A stretch of DNA of 64,000 nucleotides from Spirochaetota bacterium. GTDB taxonomy: Bacteria > Spirochaetota > Spirochaetia > Treponematales > UBA12059. Made by a program: the position numbers and the translations under genes. The stretch is taken from assembly GCA_022703505.1 (NCBI GenBank), contig JAKLDN010000005.1, positions 1 through 64,000 on the forward strand. The letters are read 5' to 3'. Positions 57,651-64,000 of this stretch are shown in pieces. A model generated the notes under the pieces. That model had not been told where the DNA came from. It searched no databases and saw only the letters and a list, made by a program, of their open reading frames with translations. Numbering within the stretch: the stretch's first letter is position 1; the number at the start of each line of letters is the position of its first letter.

Positions 57651-59813
57651 CTACAGCCGACCCTCGATCCGGCCCTTCACTACCTCCAGGACCTCCGGCA
57701 GATCCATGCCGATCTTTTTCAGGTGCTCGGGGGTCGGGCAGCCGTCCGGTGTCCAGCCCCGGCGCTTGAAGACCGCGTCCAGGAGGGACTCGTACTGCTT
57801 GAGGCGGTACTCCCGGGTGATCTTGACCTTCTCCGCCACGGTCTTGCCCGCGGGGTCGATCCCGATCTTCTCCTTCATCTGCTTGTCGTAGCGCTCCGCC
57901 CGGGCCTCGTACTCGTCCTCGAACACGGGGCCCATGGCCCGGTAGGGCGGCTTGTCGTCCTTCCGGTGCCCGAACCCCTGGCGGATGTTGAAGGTCCGCT
58001 GGAAGTTGTAGACCCGCTCGCTCTGGAGGATGAGACCCTCCCAGTCCAGGGGCTCCCCGGTGATGGCGGTGTACAGGTCGATGTAGTTGTGGACGTGCTC
58101 GGGGACCTTGTTGGGCTCCGGCCACTTGGCGTTGTCCGCGGGCTCGACGTCGTTCCAGGGGAGCTTGCACAGGCCCTGGAGGCCGAACCAGGTCCGGAAC
58201 ATGGGGAAGTAGTGCAGCGCCTCGGCCTTGTTCTCGAAGGTGGGGATGCGATTGTTCACCATGTCCATGAAGATCAGCCAGGCCTCGTCGTGCTGGGGGC
58301 CCTTGTTGGTCATGTAGTAGCCGCCCTGCTGGGCCAGGGACTCCTTGGAGATGTATTCACTCTGCTCCAGGCCCTTGCCGTGGAGGGCGATGTCCTTCAT
58401 GACCTGGGGATCGGCTCCGTACTCCTTGGCGAAGTAATCCGCCAGGAACTTGACACCCCTGCCCGCCAGAACCCCGAAGCGCTTGCCCTCCGCCATGTCG
58501 TGGAGGATCTGGCAGGCCCCCTTCCAGTTGCCCCAGGACAGGTCGATCCCGTCGGTGCGCTCCTTGTTGAGGACCCCGAGCTCCCAGCACTCCATGAGGA
58601 AGCTGGTCATGGTCCCGAAGGAGATGGTGTCAATCCCGTAGGTGTCGCAGTAGAAGTTGATCTCCAGGATACCGTGGGGGTCGTAGACGTAGAGGTTCGA
58701 GCCCACCCCCGCGGCGGTCTCGTACTCCGGCCCGTCCACGCAGACCTTGGTGCCCTTGTAGGGACCGGTCTCCAGGAGGAAGTGGTCCACCGCGTGGGCG
58801 CAGGCCAGGGTGCAGCCGAACCAGCACCCGTCCGGCACGTCCTGGGAGAAGAGCTTCTCCCAGACCCAGGACGCCACCTCGGGCCCCTTGGGGTCCTGGC
58901 CGTACTTGTGGTTCTTGGTGGGTAGGAGGTCGTAGTCGTTCATGACCTCCATGAGGTGGGCGGTGCCCTGCTTGCGCATCTTGCACTGCTTGTCGTCGTT
59001 GACCACGATCTCCCGGTGGAGCTTGAGGCCGATCCGCTGGACCGCCGCGGGATCCGCCGCCCCGTTGGAGTCCTGCTCGACCCCCTTGTACCGGGCCACC
59101 ACGGCGCGGATCTTCTTGTTCCGCAGGACCAAGCCGATGCCGCCCCGGCCGGCCTGCTTGACCCGGCAGCCCCCCCGGCGCTTGTCGTAGAGGCTGAAGT
59201 TCAGGAGGCCCATGGGGGAATGGTCCGCCCCCCGGCCCGCGGAGACCACGGACACGGACTGGAGGTCCTTCTCGTCCTTCGCGAAGGCGTGGGTCAGGGC
59301 CTCCGCCAGGAGGTGGGTGTCCTGGGGCAGGTCGGCGGGGGCCTCGAAGATCCGCACGAGCCCCTCGTTGCCGTCCAGGAAGACGATGGTCTCCCGGTCC
59401 GCCTTGCCCTGGAGCTCCAGGGCGTCCCAGCCCCCGAACTTGAGGTAGGGGCCGAAGTACCCGCCCACGTTGGAGTCGATGGGCACCCCGGTCATGGGGG
59501 ACAGGGACACCACAAGACTCTTTCCGGAGCCGGGGTAGTTCGTGTTGCCGCACACAGGGCCCATGGCGATGACGATCTCGTTTTCCGGGGAATCCCACGT
59601 GGTGGAGGGCTTGGTGGCGTCCCAGAGCAGGCGCAGCCCGAAGCCCTTGCCGCCGATGAAGCGCTTCTTCATGTCCTCGGACACGGGCTTCTCGGAAACC
59701 TTCCGGGTCCCCACGTCCACGTGGAGGGTGCGCATGTTGTAGCCCCTGGCCAGGGGTTTCTTCTCGTAGGTCCACTCGGAAAGGAGCTTGAAGGATTTGG
59801 CGTCGAATTTCAT
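57651..59813 (-). CDS. Aldehyde:ferredoxin oxidoreductase family tungsten enzyme
   Basis: 720-aa member of the AOR family, oxygen-sensitive enzymes with a bis-pterin tungsten (or molybdenum) centre and one 4Fe-4S cluster, oxidising aldehydes to acids with ferredoxin. The N-terminal domain shows KKRFIGGKGFGLRLLWD and GPVCGNTNYPGSGKSLVVSL-type pterin loops (quoted in part). GRGGIGLVLRNKKIRAV is typical. Cluster cysteines are C330, C334, C338 (CWFGCTLAC) and C549 (GLQGLCKLP). The first spacing is CxxxC rather than the usual CxxC. Length exceeds the classical 600-aa AOR, giving a longer C-terminus (KYDKQMKEKIGIDPAGK). It is coupled to a ferredoxin-type subunit by a 4-bp overlap. Confidence 0.92.
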   Translation of the reverse strand: MKFDAKSFKLLSEWTYEKKPLARGYNMRTLHVDVGTRKVSEKPVSEDMKKRFIGGKGFGLRLLWDATKPSTTWDSPENEIVIAMGPVCGNTNYPGSGKSLVVSLSPMTGVPIDSNVGGYFGPYLKFGGWDALELQGKADRETIVFLDGNEGLVRIFEAPADLPQDTHLLAEALTHAFAKDEKDLQSVSVVSAGRGADHSPMGLLNFSLYDKRRGGCRVKQAGRGGIGLVLRNKKIRAVVARYKGVEQDSNGAADPAAVQRIGLKLHREIVVNDDKQCKMRKQGTAHLMEVMNDYDLLPTKNHKYGQDPKGPEVASWVWEKLFSQDVPDGCWFGCTLACAHAVDHFLLETGPYKGTKVCVDGPEYETAAGVGSNLYVYDPHGILEINFYCDTYGIDTISFGTMTSFLMECWELGVLNKERTDGIDLSWGNWKGACQILHDMAEGKRFGVLAGRGVKFLADYFAKEYGADPQVMKDIALHGKGLEQSEYISKESLAQQGGYYMTNKGPQHDEAWLIFMDMVNNRIPTFENKAEALHYFPMFRTWFGLQGLCKLPWNDVEPADNAKWPEPNKVPEHVHNYIDLYTAITGEPLDWEGLILQSERVYNFQRTFNIRQGFGHRKDDKPPYRAMGPVFEDEYEARAERYDKQMKEKIGIDPAGKTVAEKVKITREYRLKQYESLLDAVFKRRGWTPDGCPTPEHLKKIGMDLPEVLEVVKGRIEGRL

Positions 59814-60268
59814 TCCTTCCCTCCCTGGGACACGGCGGCGGCGACCTCGAAGGGCCTGCGGGCGGCCGGGCTCTCCTCCTTCTCCCGGACGGACAGGGCC
59901 TCCTTGGGGCACTTCTTGGCGCAGGCCCCGCAGGCTATGCACTTGAAGGGGTTCTTGTGGCCCGGATAGTAGCGCATGGCCTCGATCGGGCAGACGGCCA
60001 CGCAGGCCAGGCAGCCCACGCAGAGGCTCTTGTTGATCATCACGACCCCGGTCTTGGACACGGTGATGGCCTGGGTCGGGCACTCCATTACGCACTTCCG
60101 GCATTCCTGGTCGCAGGCGACCAGGTGGAAGGCCCCCTTGCCCATGCCGAAGACCTGGATGCAGGACTTGGCCGGGTTGTCCTCCTTGAAGTACATCTGG
60201 GAGCAGACCGCCGTACAGGTCATGCACCCGACGCACTTCGAGTCGTCCGTGTGAAGATACTTGATCAT
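59810..60268 (-). CDS. Four-cluster ferredoxin subunit associated with AOR
   Basis: 152-aa iron-sulfur protein of the HycB/DMSO-reductase-chain-B type. Cysteine groups are CVGCMTCTAVC (12-22), C36 with CDQECRKCVMEC (52-63), CVGCLACVAVC (83-93) and CIACGACAKKC (110-120), giving room for four 4Fe-4S clusters. It probably carries electrons from the tungsten enzyme to ferredoxin or a membrane carrier. It is the first gene of the two-gene operon, with AAGGAGG upstream and a good promoter about 100 nt away. Confidence 0.93.
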   Translation of the reverse strand: MIKYLHTDDSKCVGCMTCTAVCSQMYFKEDNPAKSCIQVFGMGKGAFHLVACDQECRKCVMECPTQAITVSKTGVVMINKSLCVGCLACVAVCPIEAMRYYPGHKNPFKCIACGACAKKCPKEALSVREKEESPAARRPFEVAAAVSQGGKE

Positions 60269-60317
60269 GGCTCGCGGACCTCCTTCTTTGAGCTGGATCG
60301 AGGTATTCGAAGATGTT

Positions 60318-60344
60318 GCTGATGTATCAGCCGTCCTAGCTGAT
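60318..60344. promoter_or_regulatory. Candidate operator in the AOR operon leader
   Basis: GCTGAT occurs three times in alternating orientation: GCTGAT (60318-60323), ATCAGC (60326-60331) and GCTGAT (60339-60344). The first two form a perfect palindrome, and the third is 21 bp from the first (two helical turns). The site lies downstream of the predicted transcription start. Confidence 0.45.
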
Positions 60345-60367
60345 TACTTCCCGTATGAAGCCCGGAC

Positions 60368-60397
60368 AGTATAGCCCGGAATTCCCGAAATCGGCAA
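60368..60397 (-). promoter_or_regulatory. Promoter of the ferredoxin-AOR operon
   Basis: On the minus strand TTGCCG (60392-60397), 18 nt, TATACT (60368-60373). The -10 is near-consensus. Confidence 0.6.
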
Positions 60398-60419
60398 GCG
60401 AAGCCTTTCTCCCGACGGG

Positions 60420-62309
60420 CTAGAGGGTGCCGAAGCGGATATCCACCCGGAGGCCGGAGCCGTCGGGCCGGGCGGCGGCCGTGACCGTCCCCCGGAGCTG
60501 GGAGACCAGGGACTCCACCAGGGTGCGCCCGATCCCCGGTACGGAGGTCCCCGAAGGGACTTCCCCGACGCCGTCGTCCTCCACGATCAGGCGGTACCCC
60601 GGATCCTCCCGGGCCAGGACGACCGAGACAGCGCCCGGGCGCTCCCCGGGGAAGGCGTGCTTGAGGGCGTTGACGGTCAGTTCGTTCACGATCAAGCCGC
60701 AGGGGATGGCCTGGGACAAAGGCAGGCGGATCTCCCGGGCGTCCACCCGGATGTCGATCCGGGGAGCGTCCGCGGCCCGGGACCACCGGAGGGAGGAACA
60801 GATCCGGCCCAGGTATTCCTCCATCTCCACCTCGGTGTAGAGGCCGGACTGGTAGACCCCCTCGTGCACGAAGGCCATGGCCAGGATGCGTTCCTGGCAG
60901 GCCGCGAAAGCCTCCAGGGCCTTGGGATCCTCGATCTCCCCGGCCTGGATGGACAGCATGCTGGAGATTACCTGGAGGTTGTTCTTGACCCGGTGGTGCA
61001 CCTCCTTGAGGAGGACCTCCTTTTCCTCCAGGTTGGAGCGCAGGGTCTCGAAGCTGATCAACAGGCTGGAACGCATGTTGTCGAAGGAGGCGGCCAGTCG
61101 GCCGATCTCGTCCCTGCGGCGGGCCAGGGCCCGGACCGTCCCGCCGGAATCCTCGGAGAACCGGGCGAAGGCCAGGTCCCGGACCGCCGCCTCCAGCTGG
61201 CTCAGGGGCTCCGTCAGTCCGTCCACGGTCAGCCACGCCACGAGGAGGGCCAGGGACAGGAGGAGCAGGAACACGAAGCCTCCCCGCACGTCCGATTCGG
61301 TCATCCGCTCCGTGAACTCGGACTCCGGAAGGATGGCGACCACCCTCCAGCCCAGGTCCCATTCGTCGTTCCGAAGCTCCGAAATCCCGGCGATGTACCG
61401 AACCCCCTCCAACCGGAACCTCAGGCTGGACGACTCGGGTTTGACCTTAAGGGGGAGGTGCGGAGAGGCCTTGGCGAGCAGGGAGTTGCCGGATTCCTCC
61501 GCCGCGGGGAGCATGCCGTCCCCGTCCAGGCTGACCGGGTACTTCCCGGTGACGGCGATCGTCCGGCCCTCGCGGTCCAAGATGGCCAGGACGCCCCGTC
61601 GGGCCTGGGGCATGGTGTTGAGGAAATCGTGGATGCCCTTGAGGGTCGTCGTCACGGATACCACGGCCAGGACCTCGCCCCCCGCGAGGACGGGAAACCC
61701 CGCGGCGACGGCGAGATCCTGGTTGGAGTAATAGGAGTACACCGGGGACCAGCCGGGTATCCTGGTTTCGGCGCTTCGCAGGTACCAGGGCCGGGTCCGG
61801 GGGTCGTAGCCCGGACGGGTCGCGTACAGCTCGCCGGGGTTACCGTCCTCGTCACAGGTCCAGCTCTCCAGGGCCCCGCCCGTGGAGCGGCCGGCACGGC
61901 CCACCAGGATCCGGCCGTCCCCCAGGCGCTGGGCCTCCGCGTACTCCCCGTCCCGGAACCCGATGGCCGCGATGTTGAGTTCCGGAACCTTCCCCAGCTG
62001 GGCCCGGAAGACCCGCTGGAACAGGTCCAGGCTCGACTCGGAATCCCCCACCTGCCGGGCGAACTCGGCGACCGTGATGCCGACGTGCCGGGGCGCCTCC
62101 AGGATGCGGGAAAGACGGGCATCCAGGACGGCGGTGGTCTCCAGGACCAGACGCTCCACGACCCCGCCCATGGAAGCCCGGGAAGCCAGGACGTACAGCG
62201 TCCAGGAGGCCGCGAAGCCCAGGAGCACGAGGGAGGCCAGGGGCAGGAGGATGGCCGTGCGGAGGCTGGAGCCCCGCCGGGGTCCGGGAATCTCGGGAGC
62301 CGCTGCCAT
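60420..62309 (-). CDS. Cache-type membrane sensor kinase, HisKA_2-HATPase
   Basis: 629-aa kinase. TM1 is about residues 17-40, and TM2 about 345-367. Between them lies a large periplasmic double-Cache-like domain (RPGYDPRTRPWYLRSAETRI, SPVYSYYSNQDLAVAAGFPV, then VVSVTTTLKGIHDFLNTMP). This domain binds small organic ligands in related receptors. HAMP follows (about 368-425). The HisKA_2 motif is EVHHRVKNNLQVISSMLSIQ with His438-His439. The ATPase domain has IVNELTVNALKHAF and VEDDGVGEVP, but its last glycine box is the unusual VPGIGRTLVESL. It lies between the AOR operon and a ThiS-like gene, so it may sense a related metabolite. Confidence 0.92.
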   Translation of the reverse strand: MAAAPEIPGPRRGSSLRTAILLPLASLVLLGFAASWTLYVLASRASMGGVVERLVLETTAVLDARLSRILEAPRHVGITVAEFARQVGDSESSLDLFQRVFRAQLGKVPELNIAAIGFRDGEYAEAQRLGDGRILVGRAGRSTGGALESWTCDEDGNPGELYATRPGYDPRTRPWYLRSAETRIPGWSPVYSYYSNQDLAVAAGFPVLAGGEVLAVVSVTTTLKGIHDFLNTMPQARRGVLAILDREGRTIAVTGKYPVSLDGDGMLPAAEESGNSLLAKASPHLPLKVKPESSSLRFRLEGVRYIAGISELRNDEWDLGWRVVAILPESEFTERMTESDVRGGFVFLLLLSLALLVAWLTVDGLTEPLSQLEAAVRDLAFARFSEDSGGTVRALARRRDEIGRLAASFDNMRSSLLISFETLRSNLEEKEVLLKEVHHRVKNNLQVISSMLSIQAGEIEDPKALEAFAACQERILAMAFVHEGVYQSGLYTEVEMEEYLGRICSSLRWSRAADAPRIDIRVDAREIRLPLSQAIPCGLIVNELTVNALKHAFPGERPGAVSVVLAREDPGYRLIVEDDGVGEVPSGTSVPGIGRTLVESLVSQLRGTVTAAARPDGSGLRVDIRFGTL

Positions 62310-62497
62310 GGCGTCAGTATATGCATATTCGAGAATTTGGGGAACCGGTTCGGAGAATCGCGGAGGAACGCGGAAGCGATTGTGACACCCGGCCGGTACT
62401 CCGGGCGGCCGGCATCCTTACAGGCCCTTTACCCGTCCGGAAGGCTTTGGTAGCTTATACCCGTAGGCCCGGGGGAACCGTCGGGCCGGGGGCGAGC

Positions 62498-62701
62498 GTG
62501 AAGATCGTATTGAACCACAACCCGGAGGATATTCCCGGGGAATCCCTGACCATCCGCCAGATCCTGGATCTCAAGGGCTGGAGCTTTCCCCTGATCATCG
62601 CCCGGGTGGACGGGACCCTGGTGGAGCGCAAAGACTGGGATTCCGTCGTGGTCCGGGACGGCTCGGTGGTGGACCTGCACCACTTGGTCAGCGGGGGCTA
62701 G
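62498..62701 (+). CDS. ThiS/MoaD-like sulfur carrier protein
   Basis: 67-aa beta-grasp protein starting at GTG. It shows the ThiS pattern: VKIVLNHNPEDIPGESLTIR, then a helix (QILDLKGWSFPLIIARVDGT) and DGSVVDLHHLVSGG ending in the Gly-Gly needed for thiocarboxylation. MoaD-type carriers donate sulfur to the pterin of molybdenum and tungsten enzymes; ThiS serves thiamine. With the AOR operon nearby and no thi genes in view, the pterin role is attractive but unproven. No E1-like partner is adjacent. The stop codon is built into the base of a long hairpin. Confidence 0.8.
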   Translation: MKIVLNHNPEDIPGESLTIRQILDLKGWSFPLIIARVDGTLVERKDWDSVVVRDGSVVDLHHLVSGG

Positions 62702-62780
62702 CGGGGTTCTGACAAGCTCCGAGCTTGTCAGAACCCCGCTATGCAATTTCTCGAAAAGCTCACGCTTTTCGAGAAATTGC
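62700..62780. terminator. Paired long hairpins at the ThiS-like stop
   Basis: The first stem has 19 bp: AGCGGGGTTCTGACAAGCT (62700-62718), loop CCG, complement 62722-62740. The second has 17 bp: GCAATTTCTCGAAAAGC (62743-62759), loop TCAC, complement 62764-62780. The stop codon TAG (62699-62701) contributes two bases to the first stem. No T tract is present. Confidence 0.8.
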
Positions 62781-62811
62781 GACACCCGGGATCGGGTTGA
62801 ATCTGAAGGAT

Positions 62812-62932
62812 CTTTAATATCCCGTACCGAATCCTGTTCATCCGAACTTGATCCCGTCAATCCTGTCAAAAGTTTGATCCCAAGCCCCTGATTCTCCGTG
62901 CTCTCCGTGAGCTCCGTGGTTTATTCCAGAAA
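62812..62932. repeat. Right half of the CACGGAG/ACAGGAT element
   Basis: ATCCTGT-type heptads (62831, 62860 area) are followed by three CTCCGTG copies at a 9-bp period (62894, 62903, 62912) and the end sequence CTCCGTGGTTTATTCCAGAAA. This is equivalent to the right half of 6891-7132. It ends 23 nt from the stop of the minus-strand HEAT-like gene. Confidence 0.8.
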
Positions 62933-62955
62933 TAGGATCCCTTCCAGACACATCG

Positions 62956-64000
62956 TCACCATTTCAGGTTCTGCAGGGCGTCCTTGGCGGCCTTCTTGAT
63001 GGAGTCCGGGTACTTGAGGTAGCCGATGTACAGAAGGTAATCGAAGGCCACCTTGTCCCCCAGGATGCCCAGGTTGCGGATCACCGCCATCACGGTCTGC
63101 TCGTCGAAGACCTTGCCCTGCTCGGTCTCGGTGTTGATCAGCTGGAGGTAGAGGGACAGGGTCTGGGCGGCTTCCGGGGTACCCATGGCGCCCAGGCAGG
63201 CCACGGCCTCCAGCAGGGAGCCCTTGGTCGCTTGGCTCCGGTTGAACAGGGACAGGACGTCGTAGAAGTGCCGGATCGCGGCGGGGGACGCCCTCTGCCA
63301 TTTCCGCTCGGTCAGCTCCCGCACGGCCTTGTACCGCATCTCCCGCACGGCCTCGGTCTCCACGGCGTTCCCGCTGGAGTAGCCGATCCCGGCGCTCAGG
63401 GCCGCCTCGGCCAGGGCCGCCCGCTGGTCCCCCGTGAAGCCCGGGTTGGAAAGCCCCGCGTCCAGGGCGGCCCGCTTCTCCAGGGCCGTGTTGCGCTCTA
63501 TGACCTGGACCAGGTAGCCGTGGTAATCCCCCTTGAGCCCCGCCAGGGCCGCGGAGGCCTTCTGGGTCACGTCGACCCGGTACCCCGCCACGAAGGCGGA
63601 GAACAGGACCGGGAAGGACGAACCGTCCCCCAGGCGGCCGAGGGCCTCGATACACGCCTCCAGGGTCGGGTAGTCCGGCTGGGAGCCGGACCGGAACAGG
63701 GTCGTCTGGGCTCCCAGGTAGGCGTTGAGCCGTTCGATGAGCCTCGGGTTGTCCTGGGCCGTCTCCCCCAAGGCCAGGAGGATGGGAACCCGGACGCTGT
63801 TTTCCCGGAAGGTCTGGAAGAGGTCCCACAGGGATTCCGCGGCGGGCACGTACTTGTATTTCCGGATCATCTCGGCGGAGACGATGGCGATGTCCCGCAT
63901 GACCAGGTCGGATTCCAGGAGGGAGGCGTTCCCCAGGACGAATTTCACCGCCGTCTCGTACAAGGGCCCCATGTCCACGCCCTCGTAGCCCGCGGCCTCC
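62956..64000 (-). CDS. HEAT-repeat-like protein, 5' end outside the window
   Basis: At least 348 residues, open to the right edge, so the N-terminus and any signal peptide are missing. All-helical with repeating helical pairs: VRVPILLALGETAQDNPRLI, LEACIEALGRLGDGSSFPVL, EAVACLGAMGTPEAAQTLSL and AVIRNLGILGDKVAFDYLLY. It ends DSIKKAAKDALQNLKW, similar in style to the end of the HEAT-like protein at 32755 (RAAQDALKELP). An in-frame GTG at 63978 and ATG at 63972 are internal by this reading. A scaffold or protein-binding role is likely; no enzyme motif is visible. Confidence 0.8.
   Translation of the reverse strand, partial: EAAGYEGVDMGPLYETAVKFVLGNASLLESDLVMRDIAIVSAEMIRKYKYVPAAESLWDLFQTFRENSVRVPILLALGETAQDNPRLIERLNAYLGAQTTLFRSGSQPDYPTLEACIEALGRLGDGSSFPVLFSAFVAGYRVDVTQKASAALAGLKGDYHGYLVQVIERNTALEKRAALDAGLSNPGFTGDQRAALAEAALSAGIGYSSGNAVETEAVREMRYKAVRELTERKWQRASPAAIRHFYDVLSLFNRSQATKGSLLEAVACLGAMGTPEAAQTLSLYLQLINTETEQGKVFDEQTVMAVIRNLGILGDKVAFDYLLYIGYLKYPDSIKKAAKDALQNLKW

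Overview
Bacterial chromosomal DNA of very high GC content (roughly two thirds GC by eye), densely coded, with many NTGA start/stop overlaps and frequent GTG/TTG starts. The gene content points to a high-GC spirochaete (Spirochaetota, probably Treponema-related). The pointers are a TIGR03545/TIGR03546 pair, a NusG-domain-II/Gx-transporter pair, a DUF3798 ABC transporter, many diderm-type lipoproteins with variable lipoboxes, and several HisKA_2 kinases. This assignment is inference from gene families, not from a phylogeny. I found no rRNA, tRNA, CRISPR array, transposase or integrase.

Layout. 1-2.4 kb: a 63-bp hairpin repeat pair, slyD, then three overlapping membrane-protein genes. 2.4-6.9 kb: a chemotaxis receptor and leuS (minus strand). 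6.9-13.3 kb: a dispersed repeat element and a complete ABC importer operon for an unknown substrate. 13.5-20 kb: a membrane adenylate-cyclase-like protein, an acyl-CoA ligase, a lipoprotein and a hybrid kinase. 20-25 kb: galU, a monooxygenase-fold protein, an Fe-type alcohol dehydrogenase, an Mrp/Nbp35 ATPase and a DUF134-NifX fusion. 25-37 kb: lipoproteins, a deoxynucleoside kinase with trpS, a second sensor kinase, a FecR lipoprotein, and a plus-strand run ending in HEAT protein, M24 peptidase and sensor kinase. 37-41 kb: a c-di-GMP pair (PilZ effector plus HD-GYP phosphodiesterase). 41.3-44.3 kb: a birA-bioY-bioM-bioN operon with a clear BirA operator. 44.3-49.4 kb: an accessory-looking block with a CsgG/LpoB-like protein, a small secreted protein, a histone-H1-like/tail-fibre-like fusion, a kelch-type lipoprotein and a stand-alone H1-like protein. 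49.5-54.3 kb: a redox block (DUF362 protein, polyferredoxin, phytoene-desaturase-like oxidoreductase, TetR regulator). 54.3-57.5 kb: membrane proteins including TIGR03545/03546. 57.6-62.7 kb: a tungsten aldehyde oxidoreductase with its ferredoxin, a Cache-type kinase and a ThiS/MoaD-like protein. The window ends inside a HEAT-like gene.

How parts work together. The biotin genes form a self-contained, self-regulated uptake system. The AOR, its four-cluster ferredoxin and the nearby ThiS/MoaD-like protein suggest a ferredoxin-linked tungsten- or molybdenum-pterin oxidation route. Four HisKA_2 kinases (one with a built-in receiver), one chemoreceptor, one cyclase-like protein and the PilZ/HD-GYP pair make this a signalling-rich segment.

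The least explained material is non-coding or mosaic. First, hairpin arrays are anchored on stop codons at four genes, and two of the five hairpin loci share a 63-bp period. Second, a palindromic element built of CACGGAG and ACAGGAT heptads has its end copies next to gene stops in a fixed orientation. Third, a promoter, leader and H1-like N-terminus are shared by two otherwise unrelated proteins, one of which carries a phage-tail-like GHxH repeat.
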